Origin: DATJLQ01 sp035509415 | GTDB lineage: Bacteria; Pseudomonadota; Alphaproteobacteria; JACZXZ01 | NCBI GenBank assembly: GCA_035509415.1 | Contig: DATJLQ010000035.1 | Location: 1 to 15,863 of the forward strand | DNA: 15,863 bases | Direction of reading: 5' to 3' | Shown: one piece after another, positions 5,760 to 13,532 of the stretch | How positions within the stretch are numbered: position 1 is the first letter of the stretch | Layout: each line of letters starts with the position of its first letter | Notes under the pieces: generated by a model | The model's input: only the letters and a program-made list of their open reading frames with translations | Databases searched by the model: none | What the model was told of the DNA's origin: nothing | Position numbers and translations under genes: made by a program

Positions 5760-7826
5760 TTACGACGCCGGGGCCGCTTTTGTCTTGTGCGCGATGGTCT
5801 CGAGCACGGCGCGCGCGGCGGCGATACTCGGCGCCACGCCCACGGCGCCGAGGGAGGCGAGCGCCGGTGCCGCGCCCTCGATCTGCGCGCGCCGCGCGGC
5901 CTCGTCTGAGAGGAAGCGACCGACCGTCTCCGCGAGCCGGTCGGACCGGCAATCGTCCTGCAGCAATTCCGGGATCGCCGGCCGGTCGGCCAGGATGTTG
6001 ACGATCGAGGCGTAGTTCACGCGCCGGTGGCGAAAATAATAATGGCGCAACAGCCACGCGGTCGCGGGCGAGACCTTGTAGGCGATCGTCATCGGGCAAC
6101 GCGCAAGGGCGAGCTCGATCGAGACCGTGCCCGAGGCCGCGAGGGCGGCGTTCGCCGCGGCGAAGGCGTCGAATTTCTCCGCCGTGCCGCGCACGAGCGT
6201 GGTCGGCACCGGCCAGCTGCGGATCGCCGCCGCGACCTCGTCGGCCACCGTCTCGACCGTCGCGACCACGGCGCGTAGGCCGGGGAAACGCGCGGCGAGC
6301 AAGCCCAAGCTCGCGCCGAACACGGGCAACAGGCGCTTCACCTCGCCATGCCGGCTCCCGGGCAGCACCGCAAGCAGCGGCGCGTCCTCGGGGATGCCAT
6401 GGCGCGCGCGAAACCCTTTGCCGTCGCCCTTATCCGCCCCCTCCTCGATCACGGGATGGCCGACGAAGCTCGTGGCCAAGCCCTCCTTCTCGAAATAGGG
6501 CGGCTCGAAGGGGAGGAGCACCAGGAGTCGGTCAAGGAACTTCGCGACCAGCTTCGCCTTCCAGGGCCGCCAGGCCCAGACCATGGGGGCCACGTAATGG
6601 ATGAGCGGAATGCCCGCGCGCGCGGCCTTGAGGCGCTTCTCGACCCGGAAGCAGAAGCCGGTCGCATCGATCGACACCACGGCGTCCGGCTCGAGGTCGC
6701 GGATGCGCGCGACGGTCTCGCGCACGCGGCGCAGGATCTGGGGCGCCTTCGGCAGCACCTCGGCGAGCCCCATGATCGAAAGCTCGGCCATGGGAAAATC
6801 GCTCGCCAGGCCCTCGCCGATCATGCGCTCGCCGCCGATGCCGGCGAAGCGCACGGCGCCGTTGGTCTCGCGCTTCAAGGCCGCCATGAGGCGCGCGCCG
6901 AGCGCGTCGCCCGAGGGCTCGCCCGCCATGAGATAGATGAGCGGACCCTGCCCGGCGCCGCGCGTCTCGGCCGAGGATTCCGGCACCTTGACGCCCACCA
7001 CGAAGAGGCCGGCCGCGTCGGCCGCGCGCGCAAGCGCGTCGCGGTCGAGGACCAGCGCCGCCCCCGCCTCGACCGCGATGCCGGCGAGCCCCGCCGCGCG
7101 CGCGCGCTCGATGGTGCGGAGGCCGATCGTGGGCAAATCCATCCGCGCCTCCTGCCCCGGCTTCTTGACCTTGACCAGCACGCCGCCTTTGGCGTCGGCA
7201 CCTCGGAGGCGCGCGAGCAAGGCGCCCGCGCGCGCGATCATCGCGTCGGTGCCGTCGGCCCGCTCGGTCGCGATCACCTGGCCGCGATGGACAATCGCCC
7301 CTTGCCCCCGATCCACGCGCCCGATCGACTGCGCCGCGGCGATGCCGATCTCGATGTCGCGCGCGGACTCGGCGTCGGGTGCGAGGCGCCCGTAGCGGCC
7401 CTCCGCGGCCAACAAGCTCGGATCGATCGTCTCGACCCCGACCACCTCGAGCCCGAATTTCTCCGCCGCGTGCGCCACGGCACGGAGGAATCCGTCGTCG
7501 CGCAGGATCGCGCCGCGCCTTCCGAAGATGAAGCTCCAGGCGACCCAATCCGGAAATCCGATGGCGAGAAGGTCGCGCAGGCCGCGCGGACGGCGCAAGG
7601 CGCCCACGAACACGACGCGCTCGACGCCTTCGCTCCGCGCATAGCGGAGCGCGCGGCCGGGCGAGCCGAGCGGAAGGCGGACGGGGTTTATGCCGGCGAT
7701 GGGGCCGGGCTCGGCCTGGCCCTCGATCGCGACCAGTGCGACCGGCCAGCCCTTGGCGCGGCACGCCTCGACCAAGCGCGCGGGCAAGGCCCCGCCGCCG
7801 GCGACGATGCCGAGCTTGGACGCCAT
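5760..7826 (-). CDS. lpxI-lpxB: LpxI-LpxB fusion: UDP-2,3-diacylglucosamine hydrolase and lipid-A-disaccharide synthase
   Basis: One uninterrupted 688-residue frame encodes two successive lipid A enzymes. Residues about 1-279 are LpxI (DUF1009): LGIVAGGGALPARLVEAC, FVGALRRPRG, GAIVHRGQVIATERADGTDA and VKKPGQEARMDLPTIG. The Asp of DLPTIG (about 230) corresponds by motif to the essential Asp of Caulobacter LpxI. LpxI hydrolyses UDP-2,3-diacyl-GlcN to lipid X and UMP. A linker of about 15 polar residues (PESSAETRGAGQG) follows. Residues about 296-688 are LpxB (GT19): LIYLMAGEPSGDALGARL, FAGIGGERM, SIMGLAEVLPK, HYVAPMVWAWRP, LAVLPGSRHGEVKRLLP and ASGTVSIELAL. LpxB joins lipid X to UDP-2,3-diacyl-GlcN at the inner membrane. 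The ATG at 7824-7826 lies 7 bp after the lpxA stop; a GTG at 7845-7847 is an alternative. No Shine-Dalgarno sequence is obvious, suggesting translational coupling. The two genes are usually separate and adjacent in alphaproteobacteria. Confidence 0.96.
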   Translation of the reverse strand: MASKLGIVAGGGALPARLVEACRAKGWPVALVAIEGQAEPGPIAGINPVRLPLGSPGRALRYARSEGVERVVFVGALRRPRGLRDLLAIGFPDWVAWSFIFGRRGAILRDDGFLRAVAHAAEKFGLEVVGVETIDPSLLAAEGRYGRLAPDAESARDIEIGIAAAQSIGRVDRGQGAIVHRGQVIATERADGTDAMIARAGALLARLRGADAKGGVLVKVKKPGQEARMDLPTIGLRTIERARAAGLAGIAVEAGAALVLDRDALARAADAAGLFVVGVKVPESSAETRGAGQGPLIYLMAGEPSGDALGARLMAALKRETNGAVRFAGIGGERMIGEGLASDFPMAELSIMGLAEVLPKAPQILRRVRETVARIRDLEPDAVVSIDATGFCFRVEKRLKAARAGIPLIHYVAPMVWAWRPWKAKLVAKFLDRLLVLLPFEPPYFEKEGLATSFVGHPVIEEGADKGDGKGFRARHGIPEDAPLLAVLPGSRHGEVKRLLPVFGASLGLLAARFPGLRAVVATVETVADEVAAAIRSWPVPTTLVRGTAEKFDAFAAANAALAASGTVSIELALARCPMTIAYKVSPATAWLLRHYYFRHRRVNYASIVNILADRPAIPELLQDDCRSDRLAETVGRFLSDEAARRAQIEGAAPALASLGAVGVAPSIAAARAVLETIAHKTKAAPAS

Positions 7827-7833
7827 CGCGGGA

Positions 7834-8664
7834 TTACTCGACCTCACCCGGCTTGGGCTGGCAGATCGCCCGGGTCGAATCGGCGCGGATGAAGCCGACG
7901 ATCTCCATCACCACCTCGTTGTCGTGATAGATCTCCTCGACGTCCGAGAGGCGCTCGGCCATGGTGCCTTCCTGCGCGAACAGGAGGCGGTAGGCGGTGC
8001 GCAGATTGTGGATCTGGTCGCGCGAGAAGCCGCGCCGCTTCAGGCCGACGATGTTGAGGCCGGCGAGGCGCGCGCGGTTACCCATCACCGAGCCGTAGGG
8101 GATCACGTCGCCCTCGACCCCGGACATGCCGCCGATCATGGCGAAGCGCCCGATGCGACAGAACTGGTGCACGGCCGAGAGCCCGCCCAGGATCGCCCAG
8201 TCGCCCACCTCGACATGGCCCGCGAGGGTCGCGTTGTTGGCCATGATGACGTGATCGCCCACCTTGCAGTCGTGCGCGACGTGGGCGCCGACCATGAACA
8301 GGCACCGGTCGCCGACGCGCGTCACCATCCCGCCGCCCTCGGTGCCGGGATTCATCGTCACGTGCTCGCGGATCACGTTGAGGGCGCCGATCGCGAGCTC
8401 GGACGGCTCGCCCTTGTATTTGAGGTCCTGCGGAATGTGGCCGATGGACGCGAAGGGGAAAATCTGCGTGCCCGCGCCGATCGAGGTGCGCCCGTCGATC
8501 ACCACATGCGGGCCGACCGCGACGCCGTCGGCGAGCCGCACGTCGGGCCCGATCACCGAATAGGGGCCGATCTCGACGCCGCGCGCGAGCTCGGCCTTGG
8601 GATCGACGATCGCGGTCGGATGGATGCGCGCCCCCGCGAGCGCCGCCGTGACGTTCGCGACCAT
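7834..8664 (-). CDS. lpxA: UDP-N-acetylglucosamine acyltransferase
   Basis: It transfers a 3-hydroxyacyl chain from ACP to the 3-OH of UDP-GlcNAc, the first step of lipid A synthesis, in the cytoplasm. The protein is 276 residues, slightly longer than the E. coli enzyme. It shows the left-handed beta-helix hexapeptide pattern (IHPTAIVDPKAEL, VEIGPYSVIGPDV) and then an alpha-helical C-terminus. The catalytic His131 lies in GAHVAHDC and aligns with E. coli His125. His150 (LAGH) and His166 (AVHQF) align with His144 and His160. Gly179 aligns with E. coli Gly173, the acyl-length ruler position, which suggests long (C14-like) hydroxyacyl use; that is inference. The ATG at 8662-8664 lies 4 bp after the fabZ stop, so the two are tightly coupled. 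Confidence 0.98.
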   Translation of the reverse strand: MVANVTAALAGARIHPTAIVDPKAELARGVEIGPYSVIGPDVRLADGVAVGPHVVIDGRTSIGAGTQIFPFASIGHIPQDLKYKGEPSELAIGALNVIREHVTMNPGTEGGGMVTRVGDRCLFMVGAHVAHDCKVGDHVIMANNATLAGHVEVGDWAILGGLSAVHQFCRIGRFAMIGGMSGVEGDVIPYGSVMGNRARLAGLNIVGLKRRGFSRDQIHNLRTAYRLLFAQEGTMAERLSDVEEIYHDNEVVMEIVGFIRADSTRAICQPKPGEVE

Positions 8665-8668
8665 GGGC

Positions 8669-9151
8669 CTACTCGTCCATGATCATCGCGGCGAAGGTGG
8701 CCTCCGCCACGAGCACGCCGTCGACCTTGGCCTCGCCGCGGAAACGCCACACCATGGCGCGGCTGCGTTCCTTGGTGACCTCGATGCGCAGCTGGTCGCC
8801 CGGCATCACCGGGCGGCGGAAGCGGCAATCGTCGACCGCCATGAAATAGACCAGCTTCCCCTCGGCCGCCGGCCCGAGCGTATGCACCACCAGGACCGCC
8901 GCGGTCTGCGCCATGGATTCGATGATCAGCACGCCCGGCATCACCGGGCGCTGCGGAAAATGGCCCTGGAAATGGGGCTCGTTGATCGAGACGTTCTTGA
9001 TGCCGACGGCGCTCTTGTCCGCGATCGCGTCGATCACCCGGTCCACCATCAGGAACGGGTACCGGTGAGGGATCATCTCCATCACGCGATTGACGTCGAG
9101 TTCGACGGGCTTCGCCTCGCTACCCGTGGAGGTGGTCGCTTCCATCGCCAT
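8669..9151 (-). CDS. fabZ: (3R)-hydroxyacyl-ACP dehydratase FabZ
   Basis: It dehydrates 3-hydroxyacyl-ACP to enoyl-ACP in fatty acid elongation. It competes with LpxA for 3-hydroxyacyl-ACP, which explains the pairing of the two genes. The hot-dog fold signature is clear: IPHRYPFLMVDRV, then GHFPQRPVMPGVLIIESMAQ with catalytic His64 and Glu78. Three in-frame starts are possible: GTG at 9164-9166, ATG at 9149-9151 and ATG at 9143-9145. None has a strong Shine-Dalgarno sequence. I chose the first ATG, giving 160 residues. The N-terminal 15-20 residues (ATTSTGSEAKP) are unstructured and not conserved. fabZ opens the second transcription block after a 227-bp gap. Confidence 0.97.
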   Translation of the reverse strand: MAMEATTSTGSEAKPVELDVNRVMEMIPHRYPFLMVDRVIDAIADKSAVGIKNVSINEPHFQGHFPQRPVMPGVLIIESMAQTAAVLVVHTLGPAAEGKLVYFMAVDDCRFRRPVMPGDQLRIEVTKERSRAMVWRFRGEAKVDGVLVAEATFAAMIMDE

Positions 9152-9269
9152 TTCGTCCGCCCGCACCCCTAGCGCCGCGCGCTCCGGGAACGCCCGGCGC
9201 GGCCTTTCGTCCGGCCGGACGCCCAGCGGCGGCCGACGCAGTCAGGCACTTTGTGCCCGATCTACGGGA

Positions 9270-9299
9270 AATTATCAACGTCGCTAGAGCCTTGACGAT
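9270..9299 (-). promoter_or_regulatory. Possible promoter for fabZ-lpxA-lpxIB
   Basis: Read on the minus strand, TCGTCA is followed after 16 bases by GATAAT (five of six -10 bases), about 120 bases before the fabZ start. It lies in the only AT-rich patch of the skp-fabZ gap. The -35 match is poor (four of six). An overlapping reading with TTGATA as the -35 has no good -10 partner. Evidence is by eye only. Confidence 0.3.
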
Positions 9300-9304
9300 T
9301 CGGG

Positions 9305-9320
9305 GCGCGCCACGGCGCGC
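9305..9320. other. Strong GC hairpin downstream of skp
   Basis: GCGCGC (9305-9310) and GCGCGC (9315-9320) flank a CACG loop. It lies about 60 bases after the skp stop on the minus strand. It could protect the 3' end of the upstream message or pause polymerase; no T-tract follows. Confidence 0.35.
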
Positions 9321-9378
9321 GGCCACCCGCCGAGACCGGCCCGGGCCGCGCCTCTCCGGCCGCGGCGCGCCGCCCGGC

Positions 9379-9948
9379 CTATTTCGGCACCTCGATCGTG
9401 ACCTTGGTCAGGCGCGCGTTCAGGCGGCGCAGCACCTCGGGTGTGATGTTCATGTCCGGTTCGGCATGGATCACCGCCTGGGTCGGCAGCACGAGCGTGA
9501 TGCCGTTCTCCTTGGCGATCTGGTCGACGATCTGGGTCACCGTCGACTCGACCTGGCGCATCGCCTTGTCGAACGCGGCCTCGATCTTGGTGCGCCGGTC
9601 CTGGACCTCCTTCTGCGCCTCGGCGACCTTCTGCTCGAACTCGCGCTGGCGCTGCTGCAGCGCCTCGGGCGAGAGCACCGCGCGCTGCTGCTGCAGGTCC
9701 TGCTCGAGCTTGCGCAGCTGCTCGTTCTTGCTTTGCACGATCTCCTGGTAGCTCGCGCGCAGCTTGTCGACCTGCGCCTTGATGTTCTTGGCGGCCTCCG
9801 ACGTGCTCATCACGGCCTGCACGTCGACCACCGCGACGACGGGGGTCGGGAACTTCCGCGCCTGGGCCGCGGCCGGCGTCGGACCGGCAAGCAGGAGCGA
9901 CGCCGCCACGCCGACGACGCCGATAATGATCTTCTTGTGCATGTTCAT
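9379..9948 (-). CDS. skp: Periplasmic chaperone of the OmpH/Skp family
   Basis: Skp trimers hold unfolded outer-membrane proteins in the periplasm on their way to the BAM complex. The protein has 189 residues. Residues 1-30 form a signal peptide: KK, then IIIGVVGVAASLLLAG, then cleavage after AQA. Next comes the conserved beta strand PVVAVVDVQAVM, then a long charged coiled coil (about residues 50-140, for example QQRQREFEQKVAEAQKEVQ), then a C-terminal beta/helix part (ITLVLPTQAVIHAEPDMNIT). The ATG at 9946-9948 lies 3 bp after the bamA stop, so client carrier and insertase are co-expressed. OmpH-family proteins diverge strongly in sequence, so assignment rests on architecture and position; both agree. 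Confidence 0.93.
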   Translation of the reverse strand: MNMHKKIIIGVVGVAASLLLAGPTPAAAQARKFPTPVVAVVDVQAVMSTSEAAKNIKAQVDKLRASYQEIVQSKNEQLRKLEQDLQQQRAVLSPEALQQRQREFEQKVAEAQKEVQDRRTKIEAAFDKAMRQVESTVTQIVDQIAKENGITLVLPTQAVIHAEPDMNITPEVLRRLNARLTKVTIEVPK

Positions 9949-9951
9949 GTC

Positions 9952-12309
9952 CTAAAACTTGGTTCCGAAGCTGAAGCGGAAGAGTTCATCCACGTCGTAG
10001 TTCTGCTTGAGGTAGGGCCGCGCGATGTCGACCCGGATCGGGCCGAACGGCGAGCGCCAGGCGAGCCCGACGCCGGCCGACGCGCGCGGCATGGCGCTGT
10101 TTTGGATATTCGAGGGATCCTCGCCCGGGAGCGAGCCCACGTCGGTGAGCGTGCCCACATAGTTGAACACCTTGCCGACGATGCCGAACTCCTTGGGCAG
10201 GCCGAGCGGCACCGTGAGCTCGACGTCGCCCACCGCGTAGGCGAGACCGCCCAAGGCGTCGCCCGACGGCGCGTCGCGCGGGCCGACGCCCGCGGCCCGG
10301 AAGCCGGGGAAATTGTCGCCGCCCAGGAAGAAGTGATCGACCACGCGGATGGTGTGGCCGCCGACCGGATTCATGTAGCCGCCTTCCGCCGAGACCGCGA
10401 CGTCCCACACGCCGCCGAGCGGATAGTAGTAGGCGCCGGTCACGCGCTGGCGCAAGTAGTGCACGCCGCCGCCGAGACCGGCGAAATCGTTGCCGTAGGT
10501 GACGATGTAGCCGCTCGTCGGATCGAGCACGTTGTCGCGCCGGTCGTAGGCGAGCCCCTGGCCGATCTGGGACGTCGTCGCCGTGCCCTCCTCGTTCAGG
10601 ATCGCGACCGCGGCGCCCGTCTGCACGTCGCCGATCTCGTCCTGGCGCAACGTGTAGTGCAGCGACTGGTTCAGGTTGTCGACGATGTTGTAGCTGCCGC
10701 GCAACGTGCCGCCGGTGGTGAGCTGCTTGTACGAGCTTTCGCTCAGGTAATCGTGGCGCACGTGGAATACGTCGGCGCCGGCCGTGATGTTGGTGTCCAT
10801 GAAATAGGGGATCGTGTAGCTCGCGTCGACCTCCTGGGTCACGAACGAGAGGCCGAAGCGCACGGCCACGTCCTGGCCGGTGCCGAGGAAGTTCTTCTCG
10901 CGCACGCCGAAGTCGCCGATGACGCCCTCGGTCGTGGAATAGCCGGCGCCGAGCGAAATCTCGCCGGTCGGCTGCTCCTTGACCTCGACGTTGACGACGG
11001 TGGTGTCGGGCTCGCTGCCGGGCACGTTCGAGATGTCGGTGTCCTTGAAGAAGCCGAGATTCTTGAGGCGCCGGCGCGACTCCTCGATGCGCGCGGTGTT
11101 GAACGCGTCGCCCTCGGCGAACTGCAGCTCGCGCCGGATCACCTTGTCGAGCGTGCGCGTATTGCCCTTGATGTTGATGCGCTCGATGTAGACGCGCGGG
11201 CCTTCCTGGATGTCGTAGGTCACGTCCAGGATGTGCTTCTCCTTGTCGCGCCGGACGCGCGGGCGCACGTCGACGAAGGCGTAGCCGTGGTTGCCGAGCT
11301 CGTTGCTGATCGCCTTGATCGTGCCCTCGACCTTGTCGGCGTCGTACCAGTCGCCTTCCTTGGTCGTCACCAGGTCCCGGAGCTTCTTCGGGTCGACGTT
11401 CTTGACCGAGCTCACGACGTTGATCTTGCCGAACTTGTAGCGCTCGCCCTCGTCGAGGGTGAAGGTGATGTAGAAGCCGCTGCGGTCGGGTGCCAGCTCG
11501 GCGATCGCCGAGACCACGCGGAAGTCGGCGTAGCCCTGCGAGAGGTAGTATTTGCGCAGGAGCTCGCGGTCGAAGGTGAGGCGGTCGGGGTCGTAGGTGT
11601 CGTTCGAGGTCAGAATCTTCCACCACGCGGATTCCTCGGTCTGGATCACCTCGCGCAGGTCGCCGTCGCTGAACACGTGATTGCCGATGAAGCTGATGCG
11701 CGTGACCTTGGTCTTCTCGCCCTCGTTGATCTCGAACACCACGTCGACGCGGTTCTCGGGCAGCTTGATGATCTTGGGATCGACGGTCGCGCCGAACCGG
11801 CCGCTGCGGTGGTAGACGTCGAGGATGCGGCGCACGTCCTCCTGGACCTTGTTGCGCGTGTATACAGTGCGCGGCTTGAGTTGGATCTCCTGCAGGAGGT
11901 CCTTGTCCTCGATCTTCGAGTTGCCCTCGAACGCGACGCGATTGACGATCGGGTTCTCGATCACGTGGACGATGAGGGTGCTGCCGTGGATCTGGAGCGT
12001 CACGTCGGCGAACAGCCCGGTCGCGAACAGCGCCTTCAACGATTCGTCGAGCTTCTCGGGGTCGAAGGTGTCGCCGAGATGGACCGTGAGGTAGCTGCGC
12101 ACGGTCGCGGGCTCGATGCGCCGGCTGCCGTCGATGCGGATTTCCTTGATGATGTCGGCGCCGGCGGGCGGCGCGGTCGCGCCGGTGGGGGCCGAGGGCG
12201 CGGCCGCGGGCGCCGTCTGCGCCGCCGCCCGGGCGCTGAGCCCGACCGCCGACAGCGCGAACGCCGCCGCCACACACATGCCCAGCGTCCGCCCCCTCAT
12301 CAACCGCAC
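9952..12309 (-). CDS. bamA: Outer-membrane protein assembly factor BamA (Omp85)
   Basis: BamA is the core of the BAM complex that folds and inserts beta-barrel proteins into the outer membrane. The 785-residue protein has a signal peptide ending near AAAQ (about 30) and an Ala/Pro-rich linker (31-50). Five POTRA domains lie at about 52-120, 121-200, 201-290, 291-372 and 373-447. The 16-strand barrel covers about 448-785, beginning with TGEISLGAGYSTTEG and ending in a terminal Phe (FRFSFGTKF), the expected beta-signal. The lid-loop motif, normally (V/F)RGF, reads FPGF at residues 667-670 (codons 10300-10311), with Pro668 replacing Arg. The GTG at 12307-12309 has GGGAG six bases upstream; an ATG at 12298-12300 is the alternative. 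rseP precedes it by 36 bp. Confidence 0.97.
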   Translation of the reverse strand: MRLMRGRTLGMCVAAAFALSAVGLSARAAAQTAPAAAPSAPTGATAPPAGADIIKEIRIDGSRRIEPATVRSYLTVHLGDTFDPEKLDESLKALFATGLFADVTLQIHGSTLIVHVIENPIVNRVAFEGNSKIEDKDLLQEIQLKPRTVYTRNKVQEDVRRILDVYHRSGRFGATVDPKIIKLPENRVDVVFEINEGEKTKVTRISFIGNHVFSDGDLREVIQTEESAWWKILTSNDTYDPDRLTFDRELLRKYYLSQGYADFRVVSAIAELAPDRSGFYITFTLDEGERYKFGKINVVSSVKNVDPKKLRDLVTTKEGDWYDADKVEGTIKAISNELGNHGYAFVDVRPRVRRDKEKHILDVTYDIQEGPRVYIERINIKGNTRTLDKVIRRELQFAEGDAFNTARIEESRRRLKNLGFFKDTDISNVPGSEPDTTVVNVEVKEQPTGEISLGAGYSTTEGVIGDFGVREKNFLGTGQDVAVRFGLSFVTQEVDASYTIPYFMDTNITAGADVFHVRHDYLSESSYKQLTTGGTLRGSYNIVDNLNQSLHYTLRQDEIGDVQTGAAVAILNEEGTATTSQIGQGLAYDRRDNVLDPTSGYIVTYGNDFAGLGGGVHYLRQRVTGAYYYPLGGVWDVAVSAEGGYMNPVGGHTIRVVDHFFLGGDNFPGFRAAGVGPRDAPSGDALGGLAYAVGDVELTVPLGLPKEFGIVGKVFNYVGTLTDVGSLPGEDPSNIQNSAMPRASAGVGLAWRSPFGPIRVDIARPYLKQNYDVDELFRFSFGTKF

Positions 12310-12345
12310 GCGTCGCTCCCTGCCAATCTTCTTACGCTCGGACCG

Positions 12346-13488
12346 CTACGAAATGAGATTGGCGACGTACTGAATGACCTTGAGGTGAACGAGATCGTTC
12401 CAGGTCGCGAAAATCATCAACAGCAGCACCAGTGTGAGCCCGATCCGGAAGCCGTAATCCTGGATGCGCGGGGCGAGCGGGCGGCGGCGCACCGCCTCGA
12501 CCGCGTAGAACATGAGATGGCCGCCGTCGAGCATCGGGATCGGGAAGAAATTGATCAGGCCGAGATTGATCGAGAGCACGGCGAGGAACCAAACCGACGA
12601 CACGACCCCGCCCTGCGCCACCTCGCCCGACATCTCGGCGATACGCAGCGGGCCGCCCAGCTCCTCGGTGGTGCGCGTGCCGACGATCATCTGGCCGACC
12701 GCCTTCAAGGTCGAGCCGGTCAGGACGGCCGACTGCCGGACCGCGTGCCAGAGCGCCGCCGCCGGCTCCATGCGCACATACTCGAGCCCCTTGGCCTCGA
12801 GGCCGAGCTGGCCGATGCGGAACGTGTGGCCGAAATTGTCGTGCTGCTCGACGATGCTCGGCACCGCCTTGAGATGGAGGAGCTTGCCCGCGCGCTCGAC
12901 GTCGATGGCGAGCGGCTCGTTGAGGCCGAGCTGGACGATCTGCTGCACCTGCTGGAAGCGCTCGATCTTGGTGCCGTTGATGCCGACGATGCGGTCGCCG
13001 GGCGCGAACCCGGCGCGCTGGGCGGCGCTGTCCGCGACCACCGCACCCACCACGGGCGGCGTGTAGGGCTGGCCGACCGCCATGAAGAGCCCCGCGAGCA
13101 CCAGGATCGCGAACAGGAAATTCGCGATCGGCCCCGCCGCGACCACCGCCGCGCGCTGGCCCACGGTCTTGAATTGGAACGCGACCGCGCGCTCCTCCGG
13201 CGTCATGGATTCGAGCGCTTCGCCCGGCATGCTGGCCGCGTTGGCGTCGCCGAACATCTTCACGTAGCCGCCGAGCGGGAGCCAGCAGATTTTCCACCGC
13301 GTCAGGTGCTTGTCGGTCCAGCCGAAGACCTCGGGCCCGAAGCCGATCGAGAAGGTCTCGACGCGCACGCCGTTCTTGCGCGCCACCAGGAAGTGCCCCA
13401 TCTCGTGCACGAACACGAGCACGGTCAGGATCACAAGAAACGGCACCGCGTAATGGAGGGCGACCGAAATGAGATGAAAGGCGATCAT
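12346..13488 (-). CDS. rseP: RseP-type site-2 zinc metalloprotease
   Basis: This inner-membrane protease cuts substrates within the membrane. In E. coli it cleaves the anti-sigma factor RseA and remnant signal peptides during envelope stress. The 380-residue protein has HEMGH (His28, Glu29, His32) in the first membrane helix and the third zinc ligand, Asp321, in FFPIPMLDGGH. A single PDZ domain lies at about residues 125-205 (AGFAPGDRIVGINGTKI); the E. coli protein has two, and one PDZ is common in alphaproteobacteria. Other markers are GFGPEVFGW, WLPLGGYVKMFGD and the last membrane segment LVLLLMIFATWNDL. The ATG at 13486-13488 has GAGG 4 bases upstream. It follows dxr by 44 bp. Confidence 0.97.
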   Translation of the reverse strand: MIAFHLISVALHYAVPFLVILTVLVFVHEMGHFLVARKNGVRVETFSIGFGPEVFGWTDKHLTRWKICWLPLGGYVKMFGDANAASMPGEALESMTPEERAVAFQFKTVGQRAAVVAAGPIANFLFAILVLAGLFMAVGQPYTPPVVGAVVADSAAQRAGFAPGDRIVGINGTKIERFQQVQQIVQLGLNEPLAIDVERAGKLLHLKAVPSIVEQHDNFGHTFRIGQLGLEAKGLEYVRMEPAAALWHAVRQSAVLTGSTLKAVGQMIVGTRTTEELGGPLRIAEMSGEVAQGGVVSSVWFLAVLSINLGLINFFPIPMLDGGHLMFYAVEAVRRRPLAPRIQDYGFRIGLTLVLLLMIFATWNDLVHLKVIQYVANLIS

Positions 13489-13532
13489 GCGTCCTCGAGG
13501 CCTGGGCCGAAATCCATCCTATGCCGCGCTCG

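Larger units (their letters stand above)
9152..9378. other. Gap between skp and fabZ, the usual place of lpxD
   Basis: About 227 bases lie between the skp stop and the chosen fabZ start. No coding frame here shows LpxD features (about 340 residues of hexapeptide repeats), and the gap is far too short to hold one. It contains strong hairpins: GCGCGC-CACG-GCGCGC (9305-9320) and GGCAC-TTT-GTGCC (9245-9257). A short AT-richer patch (9270-9300) may be a promoter for fabZ. The GC-rich part just downstream of skp may slow or end transcription from the upstream block, but there is no U-run. Confidence 0.7.

Noticed and set aside
5760..7847. A fused frame that might be an assembly join rather than a real LpxI-LpxB protein
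   Set aside because: Both domains are complete, in order, in the same frame, and the linker has normal GC-rich codon use; I see no sign of a join, though reads are needed to settle it.
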